Shown here: piece after piece, positions 8,948 through 16,095 of the stretch | Layout of the letters: each line of letters begins with the position of its first letter | How positions within the stretch are numbered: the stretch's first letter is position 1 | Assembly: GCA_018375265.1 (NCBI GenBank) | Contig: JAHADO010000002.1 | Span: 1-28,990, forward strand | Length of the DNA stretch: 28,990 nucleotides | From: Campylobacter concisus | Lineage (GTDB): Bacteria > Campylobacterota > Campylobacteria > Campylobacterales > Campylobacteraceae | Direction of reading: 5' to 3' | Translations under genes and position numbers: made by a program | Notes under the pieces: model-generated | Told to the model about the DNA's origin: nothing | The model's input: only the letters and a program-made list of their open reading frames with translations | Databases searched by the model: none

Positions 8948-9913
8948 AGCTCTAACCAACATTGCCGCAATACAAATCAATAGAAACTCAAAGAAACCTA
9001 AACAGTACAACTGCATGGCAACTTTGAACCAAGACGATTTACAAACAAACTGCTTTCATATATACTAATGAATTGAGGTGAAACTAAATGCAAATTCTAA
9101 ACCGAGTCAAAACTCAGACGCACGATATTGAGCATCACGACGGTAAAACATACTATCGTTGCTGTGTCTGCGGTAGGCAACTTTTCCGAAAAATTAAATC
9201 GCATGGCAAAGTCTACTGCAACAAACACTACAACCAAATCAAAAAATATGGTCGCACCATTGATACCAATCCACGAACCCCCATGGACAGAAATGAGATT
9301 ATCGTTGACGGAAAAATTGCCCGCGTCAAAATTTATGATGCTAAATGTAATCACATTGCAACTGCCGTCATTGATGCTGAAGACGTTAACAAAATCCGTT
9401 ACACTAAATGGAAACTATCCGCAAGCGGATATGCCATGAACGCACCAAAGTTTTCTGGCGCAAACAAACACATGCATCGAGAAATTCTTGGTACTAACCA
9501 GTTTGTTGACCATATCAACCACAACACGCTAGATAATCGCAAGTGCAATCTTCGTATTGTCACAAAGTCACAAAACGCTATGAACCAAAACTTCAAAGGC
9601 GTAAGCAAATATGGCTGCAAATGGTATGCACACATCAAGATTAACCAAAAGATGCTTAATCTTGGTTATTACCTCGATGAAGAAGAAGCACTTTATGCTC
9701 GTTGGTACGCGGAGCAAGTGCTGTTCAAAGAATTTGCGTACACAAAACCAGAACCAGAGATTTTAGAAAGCAGAAAATCTCAGATTCAAGAATATGTAAA
9801 TCGTAAGGTGCAGAGACTGTAATTATTGGTGTTGCTCAACCAATCGTAAATGGAGAGAACATAAGGCACAGTCCACTCCCCTCATAAATATCGGGAAACC
9901 GAGGGTTTTAAGG
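8948..9913 (+). mobile_element. Group I intron 2 of nrdD, directly after the radical glycine
   Basis: Intron of 966 bases. Exon bases 8941-8947 (TTGCGGT) pair with the guide sequence at 8964-8970, with U8947.G8964 at the splice site. The last base is G9913. P7-like strands are GACTGT (9815-9820) and ACAGTC (9868-9873). Here the HNH gene lies upstream of P7, and its last codons are the P7 5' strand. Splicing gives RRTCG-YIGTQFWNQG, the canonical NrdD C-terminus. Confidence 0.9.
9088..9822 (+). CDS. HNH homing endonuclease with AP2-like domain, nrdD intron 2
   Basis: A 244-residue endonuclease related to the one in intron 1. The shared parts are the N-terminal CCVC...CNKH zinc knuckle, the block QIKKYGRTIDTNPRTP, the HNH core FVDHINHNTLDNRKCNLR near residues 138-155, and an AP2-like segment (KGVSKYGCKWYAHIKI). 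The start is ATG after GAGGTGAAACTAA. The stop TAA begins at 9820, the last base of the P7 5' strand, so ribosomes finishing this gene run over part of the intron catalytic core. It is expected to cut intronless nrdD next to the radical-glycine codon. Confidence 0.9.
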   Translation: MQILNRVKTQTHDIEHHDGKTYYRCCVCGRQLFRKIKSHGKVYCNKHYNQIKKYGRTIDTNPRTPMDRNEIIVDGKIARVKIYDAKCNHIATAVIDAEDVNKIRYTKWKLSASGYAMNAPKFSGANKHMHREILGTNQFVDHINHNTLDNRKCNLRIVTKSQNAMNQNFKGVSKYGCKWYAHIKINQKMLNLGYYLDEEEALYARWYAEQVLFKEFAYTKPEPEILESRKSQIQEYVNRKVQRL

Positions 9914-9982
9914 TATATTGGCACTCAGTTCTGGAACCAAGGTCGAACTGAGGAAATCAGAGACAGGGTTCTTCACCTGTAA
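9914..9982 (+). CDS. nrdD: Anaerobic ribonucleotide reductase NrdD, exon 3
   Basis: The last 22 codons and stop: YIGTQFWNQGRTEEIRDRVL and two further residues, the standard NrdD C-terminus after the radical glycine. The exon is far too short to be found as an independent frame. It is recognised by homology and by exact joining to exon 2. A strong terminator follows 6 bases after the stop. Confidence 0.93.
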   Translation, partial: YIGTQFWNQGRTEEIRDRVLHL

Positions 9983-9988
9983 CACTAA

Positions 9989-10030
9989 AACACGTCTTAG
10001 CAATTATCGCTAGGGCGTGTTTTTTTTTTT
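9989..10030 (+). terminator. Intrinsic terminator of the nrdD operon
   Basis: A 13-bp stem (9989-10001 with 10009-10021, two wobble pairs) with a 7-base loop is followed by an uninterrupted run of T. It is one of the strongest terminators in the window. Confidence 0.92.
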
Positions 10031-10119
10031 GTTAGGACGTTGAGCCGTAAACGGCGAAAACGGACTAACCGCGTAACGATAGCGTAGCAATAAGACATCG
10101 AGCTTGCTCGATGGATTAT
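10031..10119 (+). repeat. Two dispersed hairpin repeats
   Basis: Copy 1 (10031-10069) opens GTTAGGACGT and closes GGACTAAC around an inner GCCGT/ACGGC hairpin. Copy 2 (10090-10119) has outer ends ATAA/TTAT around GACATCGAGCTTGCTCGATG, an 8-bp perfect hairpin. The core of copy 2 recurs at 21,668 and 27,676. The ends differ between copies but stay paired. Confidence 0.75.
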
Positions 10120-10266
10120 CTTCTTATAGCTAAAACCATAGCTATGATTAAAGCTAAAAAAAAATAAAATAAATCATCAAACTAAAATTTATAAACACAA
10201 TATTATAACTAACGTTATAACGAGAGTATCACGATATAAAACAATAAAACGAAGGAGTTTATCCCT
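10120..10266. other. AT-rich leader before the kinase/phosphatase gene
   Basis: The tract from 9983 to 10,266 has no gene: a terminator, two hairpin repeats, then this AT-rich leader with short palindromes (CATAGCTATG, GTTATAAC). I see no convincing -35/-10 pair, so the promoter of the RNA-repair genes is unassigned. An AAGGAG ribosome site precedes the ATG at 10,267. Confidence 0.5.
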
Positions 10267-11463
10267 ATGAAAAAACTATTATTGCTTCGCGGTGCTCCAG
10301 CATCAGGCAAATCCACCTTCATTAAAGATAACAACCTTGAGCCTTACGTCATCTCCTCCGATAACCTGCGTCTCATGGTCGCAGGTCTTTCCATGGACCT
10401 TGACGGTAACATGAAAACCTCTCAGGACCTAGACCGCAAAGTCTGGGAGTTCCTCGGAGAAATTCTTGACGAGCGCATGCGCTATGGTGCTACTACCGTG
10501 ATTGATGCAACTCATAATTCCACCAAGAGCTTCAGGAAATACAAACCTCTTGCTGAGAAATATGGTTACAAGGTCTATTGCATCACTTTCACAGCACCTA
10601 TTCCAGAACTTATGCGCAGAAACGCTGAACGTCCAGCCTACAAGGTTGTACCGCATGACTGCATCTATGCTATGGCACACAAAGTTGAGTCGCAGCCAAC
10701 CCCTGACTGGGTCAAAGACATCAACACCCTTGATGAATTCTATGCTGATGAGGCTCCGTCAGACCTCACTGATAAATACGACACCATCAAAGTCATTGGT
10801 GACGTCCACGGCTGCTTTAACTCCCTCACCGACGCAATTCTCCCACTTGACCAACAGACGCTCTATGTCTTCTGCGGCGACTATCTCGACCGTGGTGTTC
10901 AAAACAAAGAGATGCTAAACTGGGTCATCGAGCATCGTCATGACCACAACATCATCTGGCTCGAAGGCAACCACGAGCGTCACATTCGCTCATGGCTCGA
11001 CAACTGCTCAAGCCTTATGTCCAAAGACGCAACCCGCTCCATGTCTGAAGCAACTGAAGGCATGAACGACTCTGAAATCAACGCTCTCAAAGAAAACATG
11101 AGAAGCTTCGTGTCAGAGCTTCGCTCTCACTTCGTCTTCAAACATGACGGTGTCACCTACCTCGTCTCCCACGCAGGCGTTTCAGCTATGCCCGAACACC
11201 GCCACGACGTTCCAGCGCATAACTTCATCCTTGGCGTAGGCAAATATGAGACTCAAATTGATGAGCTATGGAGCAAGCACGTTCCGTCCGACACCATCGT
11301 TCAAATCCACGGTCACCGTCATACTGACTCGACCTACAACTCCATCTGCCTTGAGAACTCTGTCGAATTCGGCGGATACCTTATGGTTGCAACTATCAAC
11401 CACGACGGTTGCTCAATGAAAGGATTCAAAAATGAACTCGTTTACCGAAAAAATGCTCAATAG
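10267..11463 (+). CDS. pnkp: Polynucleotide 5'-kinase / metallophosphatase (Pnkp-like end healing)
   Basis: A 398-residue two-domain end-healing enzyme. Residues 1-150 are a P-loop kinase (GAPASGKST at 9-17, then SSDNLR) expected to phosphorylate 5'-OH ends. From residue 178 comes a calcineurin-type phosphatase with GDVHGC (178-183), GDYLDRG (204-210), GNHE (234-237), SHAG and HGHRH, expected to remove 2',3'-cyclic and 3' phosphates. This is the bacterial Pnkp order without a fused ligase; the ligase is the next gene and overlaps this one by 32 bases. The start is ATG after GAAGGAGTTTATCCCT. Together they form an RNA-repair pair, classically used to counter host tRNA-cleaving defences. Confidence 0.92.
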   Translation: MKKLLLLRGAPASGKSTFIKDNNLEPYVISSDNLRLMVAGLSMDLDGNMKTSQDLDRKVWEFLGEILDERMRYGATTVIDATHNSTKSFRKYKPLAEKYGYKVYCITFTAPIPELMRRNAERPAYKVVPHDCIYAMAHKVESQPTPDWVKDINTLDEFYADEAPSDLTDKYDTIKVIGDVHGCFNSLTDAILPLDQQTLYVFCGDYLDRGVQNKEMLNWVIEHRHDHNIIWLEGNHERHIRSWLDNCSSLMSKDATRSMSEATEGMNDSEINALKENMRSFVSELRSHFVFKHDGVTYLVSHAGVSAMPEHRHDVPAHNFILGVGKYETQIDELWSKHVPSDTIVQIHGHRHTDSTYNSICLENSVEFGGYLMVATINHDGCSMKGFKNELVYRKNAQ

Positions 11464-12388
11464 CCCATATGTCGTCGCTAAGCCACAAGAAGACCACAAC
11501 CTTATCTCGCTGAATTTCTCTCGCAAAGCGTTTCAGAAGAACATCTGGAACGCTGCGACAATTCATGCTCGTGGTCTCTTTGTAGACGCTACCACAGGAG
11601 ACGTCAAAATGCGCTCCTACAACAAGTTCTTCTATATCGACACAGACCCAACAGGAGAACACCTCCAATTCCCAGCCGTAGCTTACAAGAAATACAACGG
11701 CTTCTTGGGAATTATGTCTGTTGTCGATGGCGACATTGTGCTTGCCTCTAAATCGACCACCCAAGGACCTTTCAAAGAGCTGTTCCAAGAAATTTGGAAC
11801 ACACTTGATGACAATGACATCAACACCCTTAAAGACCTCTCGGAACAGAACAACTGCTCATTCGTCTTTGAGGTCTGCCACGTTGATGACAAACATATCA
11901 TTGACTTCAATGAGAACCATCTCTATCTCCTTGATGCGATTCCTAATACCTACAATACTGCTGGTATTACTGTTGACACACAGTTCTCACAAGCAATCTT
12001 ACAGCAAGTGAAGCCTGTGTCGGAAGCATTGTCGCTAAGAGAGGAGCTATGCACCTTCAACGATAGAGCCGAACTTGACGCATACGTTGATGCTCATAAG
12101 AACGACCACACCCTAGAAGGTATGGTTCTCGTGGATGACCGAGGCTATATGTGCAAGGAAAAGTTCCTCTATTATGTGAAAATTAAGCAGCTGCGAGGAT
12201 TCTTACAGAGCTGCATTAAAGCACACCTCAAAGGTCAACCTTTAACAAAGCCAAAACAAGAGTTCATGTCTGACATTGTAGACAAAGTTCTTCAATCAGG
12301 CGATTTCACAGATGAAGAGCTAAAAAACCTTCATGTGATTGACGCTGTCAAATTCTACGAAGCAAATTTTAAGAAACTTTCTTTCTAA
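11432..12388 (+). CDS. ATP-dependent RNA ligase (T4 Rnl1-like nucleotidyltransferase)
   Basis: A 318-residue ligase. Motif I is KYNG with the predicted adenylated Lys87. Upstream are RGLFVD and SYNKFF. Motif IIIa is FVFEV, motif IV is LEGMVL and motif V is VKIK. The helical C-terminal region resembles T4 RNA ligase 1. It would seal the 5'-phosphate and 3'-OH ends produced by the upstream kinase/phosphatase. The ATG lies inside the upstream gene in another frame, after AAAGGATTCAAA, so translation is probably coupled. The operon ends at the hairpin at 12,427. RNA ligase activity is confident from the motifs; tRNA as the substrate is inference. Confidence 0.88.
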   Translation: MNSFTEKMLNSPYVVAKPQEDHNLISLNFSRKAFQKNIWNAATIHARGLFVDATTGDVKMRSYNKFFYIDTDPTGEHLQFPAVAYKKYNGFLGIMSVVDGDIVLASKSTTQGPFKELFQEIWNTLDDNDINTLKDLSEQNNCSFVFEVCHVDDKHIIDFNENHLYLLDAIPNTYNTAGITVDTQFSQAILQQVKPVSEALSLREELCTFNDRAELDAYVDAHKNDHTLEGMVLVDDRGYMCKEKFLYYVKIKQLRGFLQSCIKAHLKGQPLTKPKQEFMSDIVDKVLQSGDFTDEELKNLHVIDAVKFYEANFKKLSF

Positions 12389-12396
12389 ATTACTTC

Positions 12397-12426
12397 TTGA
12401 CAATAATCAACACATCGTGTTACAAT
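12397..12426 (+). promoter_or_regulatory. Promoter of the uracil-DNA glycosylase gene
   Basis: TTGACA (12,397-12,402), an 18-base spacer and TACAAT (12,421-12,426). The predicted start point (about 12,432-12,434) falls inside the following hairpin. Confidence 0.75.
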
Positions 12427-12460
12427 ACCAGTAGCTAAAAAGCTACTGGTATTTTGTTTT
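12427..12460 (+). terminator. Intrinsic terminator overlapping the next transcription start
   Basis: A perfect 10-bp stem (12,427-12,436 with 12,441-12,450) with an AAAA loop is followed by ATTTTGTTTT. It ends the kinase/phosphatase-ligase transcript. RNA started at the adjacent promoter lacks much of the 5' arm and should escape it. Confidence 0.8.
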
Positions 12461-12476
12461 AGAGAAAGAATTATGT

Positions 12477-13181
12477 ATGGACTTCACAGAAAAATGGAAA
12501 TCAACGTTCCAACCATATACTCTAGGTGTTCTCAAAAGCATTGAATCAGAAATCACAATACAACGTCAACACGGTAAAACCATTTACCCAGATAACAACC
12601 AGATTTTCAATGCTTTAAAATACGTTGACCCAGACAACTGCAAGGTTGTTATTCTCGGACAAGACCCTTATCACGAGCCTAACCAAGCTAATGGACTGGC
12701 ATTCTCGGTCAACGATGGAACACAACTCCCACCATCACTGCGCAATATCTATAAAGAACTCTCAAGCGACTTATCTGTACCAGCGCCCACAACAGGTGAC
12801 CTGACACCATGGGCAAAGCAAGGAGTTCTTCTTCTAAACACCACGCTCACTGTTGAGCAGGGCAAAGCGAACAGCCACGCAGACCTTGGTTGGGATGAGA
12901 TTGTCAAACCCATTCTTATTCATATTATGATGTCTAACAATTTCACAGTCTTTCTTTGCTGGGGCAAATATGCTCATAACACTGTCACAGATATCTTACA
13001 GACACTTCCACAATCTGTATACAAATATAACAGAGTTCTGTCGTCCACGCACCCATCACCATTGTCGGCACTAAGACCAACAAAGGACTTCTGTGCCTTC
13101 ATTGGCTCTAAACCTTTCTCACAAACCAATCAGGCTCTTATTGAGCATAATGAGGCTCCTATTGACTGGCGACTACCATAA
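12477..13181 (+). CDS. ung: Uracil-DNA glycosylase, family 1
   Basis: A 234-residue enzyme that excises uracil from DNA. The water-activating motif GQDPYH is at 61-66 (catalytic Asp63), the uracil-binding stretch is LLLNTTLTV at 118-126, and the DNA-intercalation loop is HPSPLSA from His192. The length is typical. The ATG at 12,477 gives MDFTEKW; the ribosome site (AGAGAAAGAA) is weak. It is transcribed alone from its own promoter and stops before a two-way terminator. A phage-encoded Ung argues against uracil-substituted DNA and suggests protection against cytosine deamination. Confidence 0.95.
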   Translation: MDFTEKWKSTFQPYTLGVLKSIESEITIQRQHGKTIYPDNNQIFNALKYVDPDNCKVVILGQDPYHEPNQANGLAFSVNDGTQLPPSLRNIYKELSSDLSVPAPTTGDLTPWAKQGVLLLNTTLTVEQGKANSHADLGWDEIVKPILIHIMMSNNFTVFLCWGKYAHNTVTDILQTLPQSVYKYNRVLSSTHPSPLSALRPTKDFCAFIGSKPFSQTNQALIEHNEAPIDWRLP

Positions 13182-13199
13182 ATGACTAAGTATTCGTTT

Positions 13200-13257
13200 T
13201 CATACAAAAGCACCCCTTAGAATGGCTCTCAGAGCCTCACAGAGGTATCCCAACAAC
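13200..13257 (-). repeat. Conserved operon-boundary element, copy 1
   Basis: On the - strand it reads GGATACCTCTGTGAGGCTC, then GAGAGCCATTCTAAGGGGTG, then CTTTTGTATG, directly after the terminator of the 17.2-13.3 kb operon. It aligns with copies at 24,995-25,050, 23,015-23,058 (opposite orientation) and more weakly 27,113-27,140. It holds small hairpins (GGCTC/GAGCC, CCTC/GAGG) and looks like a leader with an AAGGGGTG ribosome site, although only a tiny frame follows here. Confidence 0.65.
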
Positions 13258-13295
13258 AAAAGGTCTGTGCTATACCAACACAGACCTTTTTATTA
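13258..13295. terminator. Two-way intrinsic terminator between ung and the - strand operon
   Basis: An 11-bp perfect stem (13,259-13,269 with 13,279-13,289), A-rich on the left and T-rich on the right. It serves ung on the + strand and the converging operon on the - strand. Confidence 0.85.
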
Positions 13296-13325
13296 TTTAT
13301 AAATTATGAATTCATATAACAACAA

Positions 13326-14066
13326 TTATACATCAAAATCAAATTCAGAGTTTTCGATTTCGTCATCATAATTATCTTGTACAAACAAAACGCGTCTCTT
13401 TCCTTGCTGGTTCGACTTTTGCTGTTCCTCTTCTGCTCGCAGCGCATCATATGCCAATAAACGAACTTTAGGCTCATCACGAATAGGATGAAATGCCTCA
13501 CTTAGACGAGAGTATACGCAAGACAAATCTTGCATGGAAAAATTACCATCACCAGCAATACTTCTCAAACCATCAAGATAGTATTCAAGATTAAAACTCT
13601 TAGCTTTGTCATCAGATAAAGCTCCAGTATACTTACCGTCTAATGCGCCAGACATCTGATAATCGTAATAGTCATAAGGGTCATCGTTCATATCACGAAG
13701 TTTGTCGAAGACACCTTCTGGGAACAAACCTTCAATCGAAGCAAGATTTAAATATGGTTCTTTGTTATAGAAAAAATCAGACAAACGATGATACAAATTA
13801 TCAGCCATCTCTTCTTTACTGCAAGCAGCGAAAAAATCACGCTTAAAATCCTCAATAACATAAGCTTGCGTAATAATACCATTAATCTCACTGTCATGGT
13901 CACAATCAGAAATAAGACCATCAAGCCAACAATTCATAGCCCACACAAAGTCTTGCTCTGGGTTATCTTTATCTAATGTTGACGCTTGATAATAATCAAT
14001 CAAAAGCATCGAAAGATTATCTTTAGCCGCAACTATATGACTATAGTCTTTACTATAGTCATCCAA
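13326..14066 (-). CDS. Unrecognised acidic protein, member of the - strand paralogue family
   Basis: Up to 246 residues, strongly acidic and Tyr-rich, ending SEFDFDV. I do not recognise a domain. Its N-terminal third aligns with the protein at 14,252: DYSHIVAAKDNL with DYNNFVLMQDKL, and QAYVIEDFK with NAYLVEDLK. It also carries LASIEGLFPEGVFDKL, which matches blocks in the proteins at 16,096, 18,952 and 19,367. The start is uncertain. TTG at 14,066 has a weak ribosome site; an in-frame ATT at 14,102 follows GGAG ideally. The same frame continues upstream through a single TAA (14,106-14,108) into the 44-codon gene. It is the last gene of the operon from the 17.3 kb promoter. Confidence 0.65.
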   Translation of the reverse strand: MDDYSKDYSHIVAAKDNLSMLLIDYYQASTLDKDNPEQDFVWAMNCWLDGLISDCDHDSEINGIITQAYVIEDFKRDFFAACSKEEMADNLYHRLSDFFYNKEPYLNLASIEGLFPEGVFDKLRDMNDDPYDYYDYQMSGALDGKYTGALSDDKAKSFNLEYYLDGLRSIAGDGNFSMQDLSCVYSRLSEAFHPIRDEPKVRLLAYDALRAEEEQQKSNQQGKRRVLFVQDNYDDEIENSEFDFDV

Positions 14067-14105
14067 CTCTAAAGACCTAATAGGGTCTAACGCTTCCCCA
14101 ATCTT

Positions 14106-14240
14106 TTACTCCAAAAAATCAGATGGGCCAATATGTGCCTCATTGCACATATCACAAAAGTCATCATCGTACATATAATCAGAAACAAATGAAGAAAACT
14201 TCATTGTGTCTATAGTATTGTGAACATCAATAAGGGCCAT
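14106..14240 (-). CDS. Small acidic protein, 44 residues
   Basis: Starts MALIDVHNTIDTMKFSSFVS and ends PSDFLE. It lies 11 bases after the gene at 14,252. Support for coding comes from a second 44-residue frame at 25,111-25,245 in the same place behind the related gene; the two share an M.FS.F..DY block (MKFSSFVSDY and MAFSTFMRDY). It is in the same frame as the next gene, separated only by TAA. It may be a real small protein or the N-terminus of an interrupted longer gene. Function unknown. Confidence 0.5.
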   Translation of the reverse strand: MALIDVHNTIDTMKFSSFVSDYMYDDDFCDMCNEAHIGPSDFLE

Positions 14241-14251
14241 AAATATCACTC

Positions 14252-16066
14252 TCACTTATCAAAATCGTCATCGTCTGTCGATTGCTTATCAACGTCTAAT
14301 TCAAATGGAACATTTAATGTTTTGCGCTTTGTCTCAGGCTTGGCTTTAATGTCAAGATTATCAGAAAAATCTTTAACATCAGAATCAAAATCATTAAAAG
14401 CCGATACTAAATCAACCAAATGTTTCTTGTCAAAAGAAACATTATACTCAGAAGAAAGCAAACTAACATCTTTTGCCAAATTAGGCATCATATCTTTATT
14501 GTTCATCATAGACGATGTCAGCTCACCACACATATAAGATTTATAAGCAATAGAAGCATCAAGACTTTTATTGATATAAGAAGTACGAGCTGAACCCTTA
14601 ATACCTTTTTGTTTACACGTATTAACACTATTACTATAAACCTCAGTCAGTGGCCGATTATCCATTGCCTCATTTATACAAATCTCTTTATTATTCACAT
14701 AACCATCGCCAACACGAACGCCAAAGAACATTTTAAGCATAGAATCATCGTAAGGCTTCAAAGAATCACGAATGTCAGAATAAGACGAACCATTTTTAAA
14801 ACCATTAACAATGGTTGACAAAGCTCCTTTAGTTATGTCCTTATACGTAGCATATGCATCAGCACAACTTGCATAAATCGTGTCATTATTATTTTTAACC
14901 AAACCCAAATCAATAGATTTAGCTCTCTTTAAATCATAGAATCCGAAATTCTCATCTATTTTCTCACGCATTTGATAACTAAGATACTCTTGCAAGTCAC
15001 CATAAAACTTTGACTTACCACCCTCTTTAATCTTGTCGTTATCAACAAAGCTTTGAATTACACGAGTTCCTGCAAACTTACCAACACGGTCACGATAGAA
15101 TTGCTCTAACGCCACACCACAAATAACCGTTGCACGGTCTTCGTTCTTCAAAATGTTATCAAAAGATAATTCTGAAACATCCTTAGCGACATCTGCGAGC
15201 TTATCTCGCATAACTTCATCAACAACCTGGTCACCAGCAATCTTATCAAATGACTGTTTATTATCCATAAGATAATTCACAAAATCACGCAAATGCTCAA
15301 GATTACCACCACTAAGACTACGATTAAAATAAACACGAGAACCCGCTTGACACAGCTCCTCATGAAAACTATAATCAAGAACACTACGAAGACGAGATTT
15401 CACGGTATTGCCAACATATTTACCAAAACCCTTATCAATTACAAACTGATTCAACTTTTCAGCGTAATCAGACAAATCAATATGGGATTCACGAGAATAA
15501 CTCTCAAGCTCATAATCGCCTATATAATAAGTATCAGCAAGATTATAAACCTCATCTGGAATAGCATCCTCATCAAGCTCATCAGTATCAAGAAAATGCC
15601 CAGCCTCGTAGTCTCGCTCAGAAATTTTGTCATTCAAAGTCGCACTAAGATGCTCACCGCTAAAACAACCAGTATAAACAGAAGACCCAACAAACTCAGC
15701 AGGAGTAATCTTACCTTCAAATTTCTCATAAACAGCGCGAGCAACATCATCAAAAGACTTATTTCCATCAAGCTTTGCTTTTAAATCCTCTACAAGATAA
15801 GCATTTTCGATTGCTTTACTTAAATAACGCTTATCATTACAAGCATCTTTAATAGCCGAGCCAACAACATTCTCATCTAAATAAGACAATAAAATATCAA
15901 TGCCACCACGTGCTTGCTCATAATTAGCAAGAATTATTAACTTATCTTGCATGAGAACAAAATTATTATAATCTGCATCAAAGTCATGCTTATTATGTTC
16001 GCGACCATATTTGCCGTCACGAAACATACTTTTCAAAGTTAGCAATAACGAATAATCAATAGCCAT
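14252..16066 (-). CDS. Large unrecognised protein of the paralogue family
   Basis: A 604-residue soluble, acidic protein without a recognisable domain, ending KQSTDDDDFDK. I chose the ATG at 16,066 (MAIDYSLLL) because the decayed paralogue at 25,266-26,468 also begins MAID; a TTG at 16,078 adds four residues. Blocks shared with that paralogue include AYLVEDLKAK, DGNKSFDDVARAVY, TVKSRL, RVYFNRSLSGG, ATVICGVALEQFYRD and GTRVIQSFVDN. About 200 residues of this protein, after EYLSYQMREKID, are missing in the paralogue. It follows the gene at 16,096 with a 29-base gap, in one operon. Function unknown. Confidence 0.8.
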   Translation of the reverse strand: MAIDYSLLLTLKSMFRDGKYGREHNKHDFDADYNNFVLMQDKLIILANYEQARGGIDILLSYLDENVVGSAIKDACNDKRYLSKAIENAYLVEDLKAKLDGNKSFDDVARAVYEKFEGKITPAEFVGSSVYTGCFSGEHLSATLNDKISERDYEAGHFLDTDELDEDAIPDEVYNLADTYYIGDYELESYSRESHIDLSDYAEKLNQFVIDKGFGKYVGNTVKSRLRSVLDYSFHEELCQAGSRVYFNRSLSGGNLEHLRDFVNYLMDNKQSFDKIAGDQVVDEVMRDKLADVAKDVSELSFDNILKNEDRATVICGVALEQFYRDRVGKFAGTRVIQSFVDNDKIKEGGKSKFYGDLQEYLSYQMREKIDENFGFYDLKRAKSIDLGLVKNNNDTIYASCADAYATYKDITKGALSTIVNGFKNGSSYSDIRDSLKPYDDSMLKMFFGVRVGDGYVNNKEICINEAMDNRPLTEVYSNSVNTCKQKGIKGSARTSYINKSLDASIAYKSYMCGELTSSMMNNKDMMPNLAKDVSLLSSEYNVSFDKKHLVDLVSAFNDFDSDVKDFSDNLDIKAKPETKRKTLNVPFELDVDKQSTDDDDFDK

Positions 16067-16095
16067 AATAAACTTCAATCACACCTAAAAATTTT

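Noticed and set aside
8699..8983. A separate small zinc-ribbon protein
   Set aside because: Its first 80 residues are the NrdD C-terminal zinc ribbon and radical loop; the final residues come from intron sequence.
14252..15784. Long + strand frames opposite the paralogue operon (for example 15,293-15,784)
   Set aside because: They are antisense shadows, rich in Ile, Thr and Lys from the AT-rich complement, without ribosome sites.
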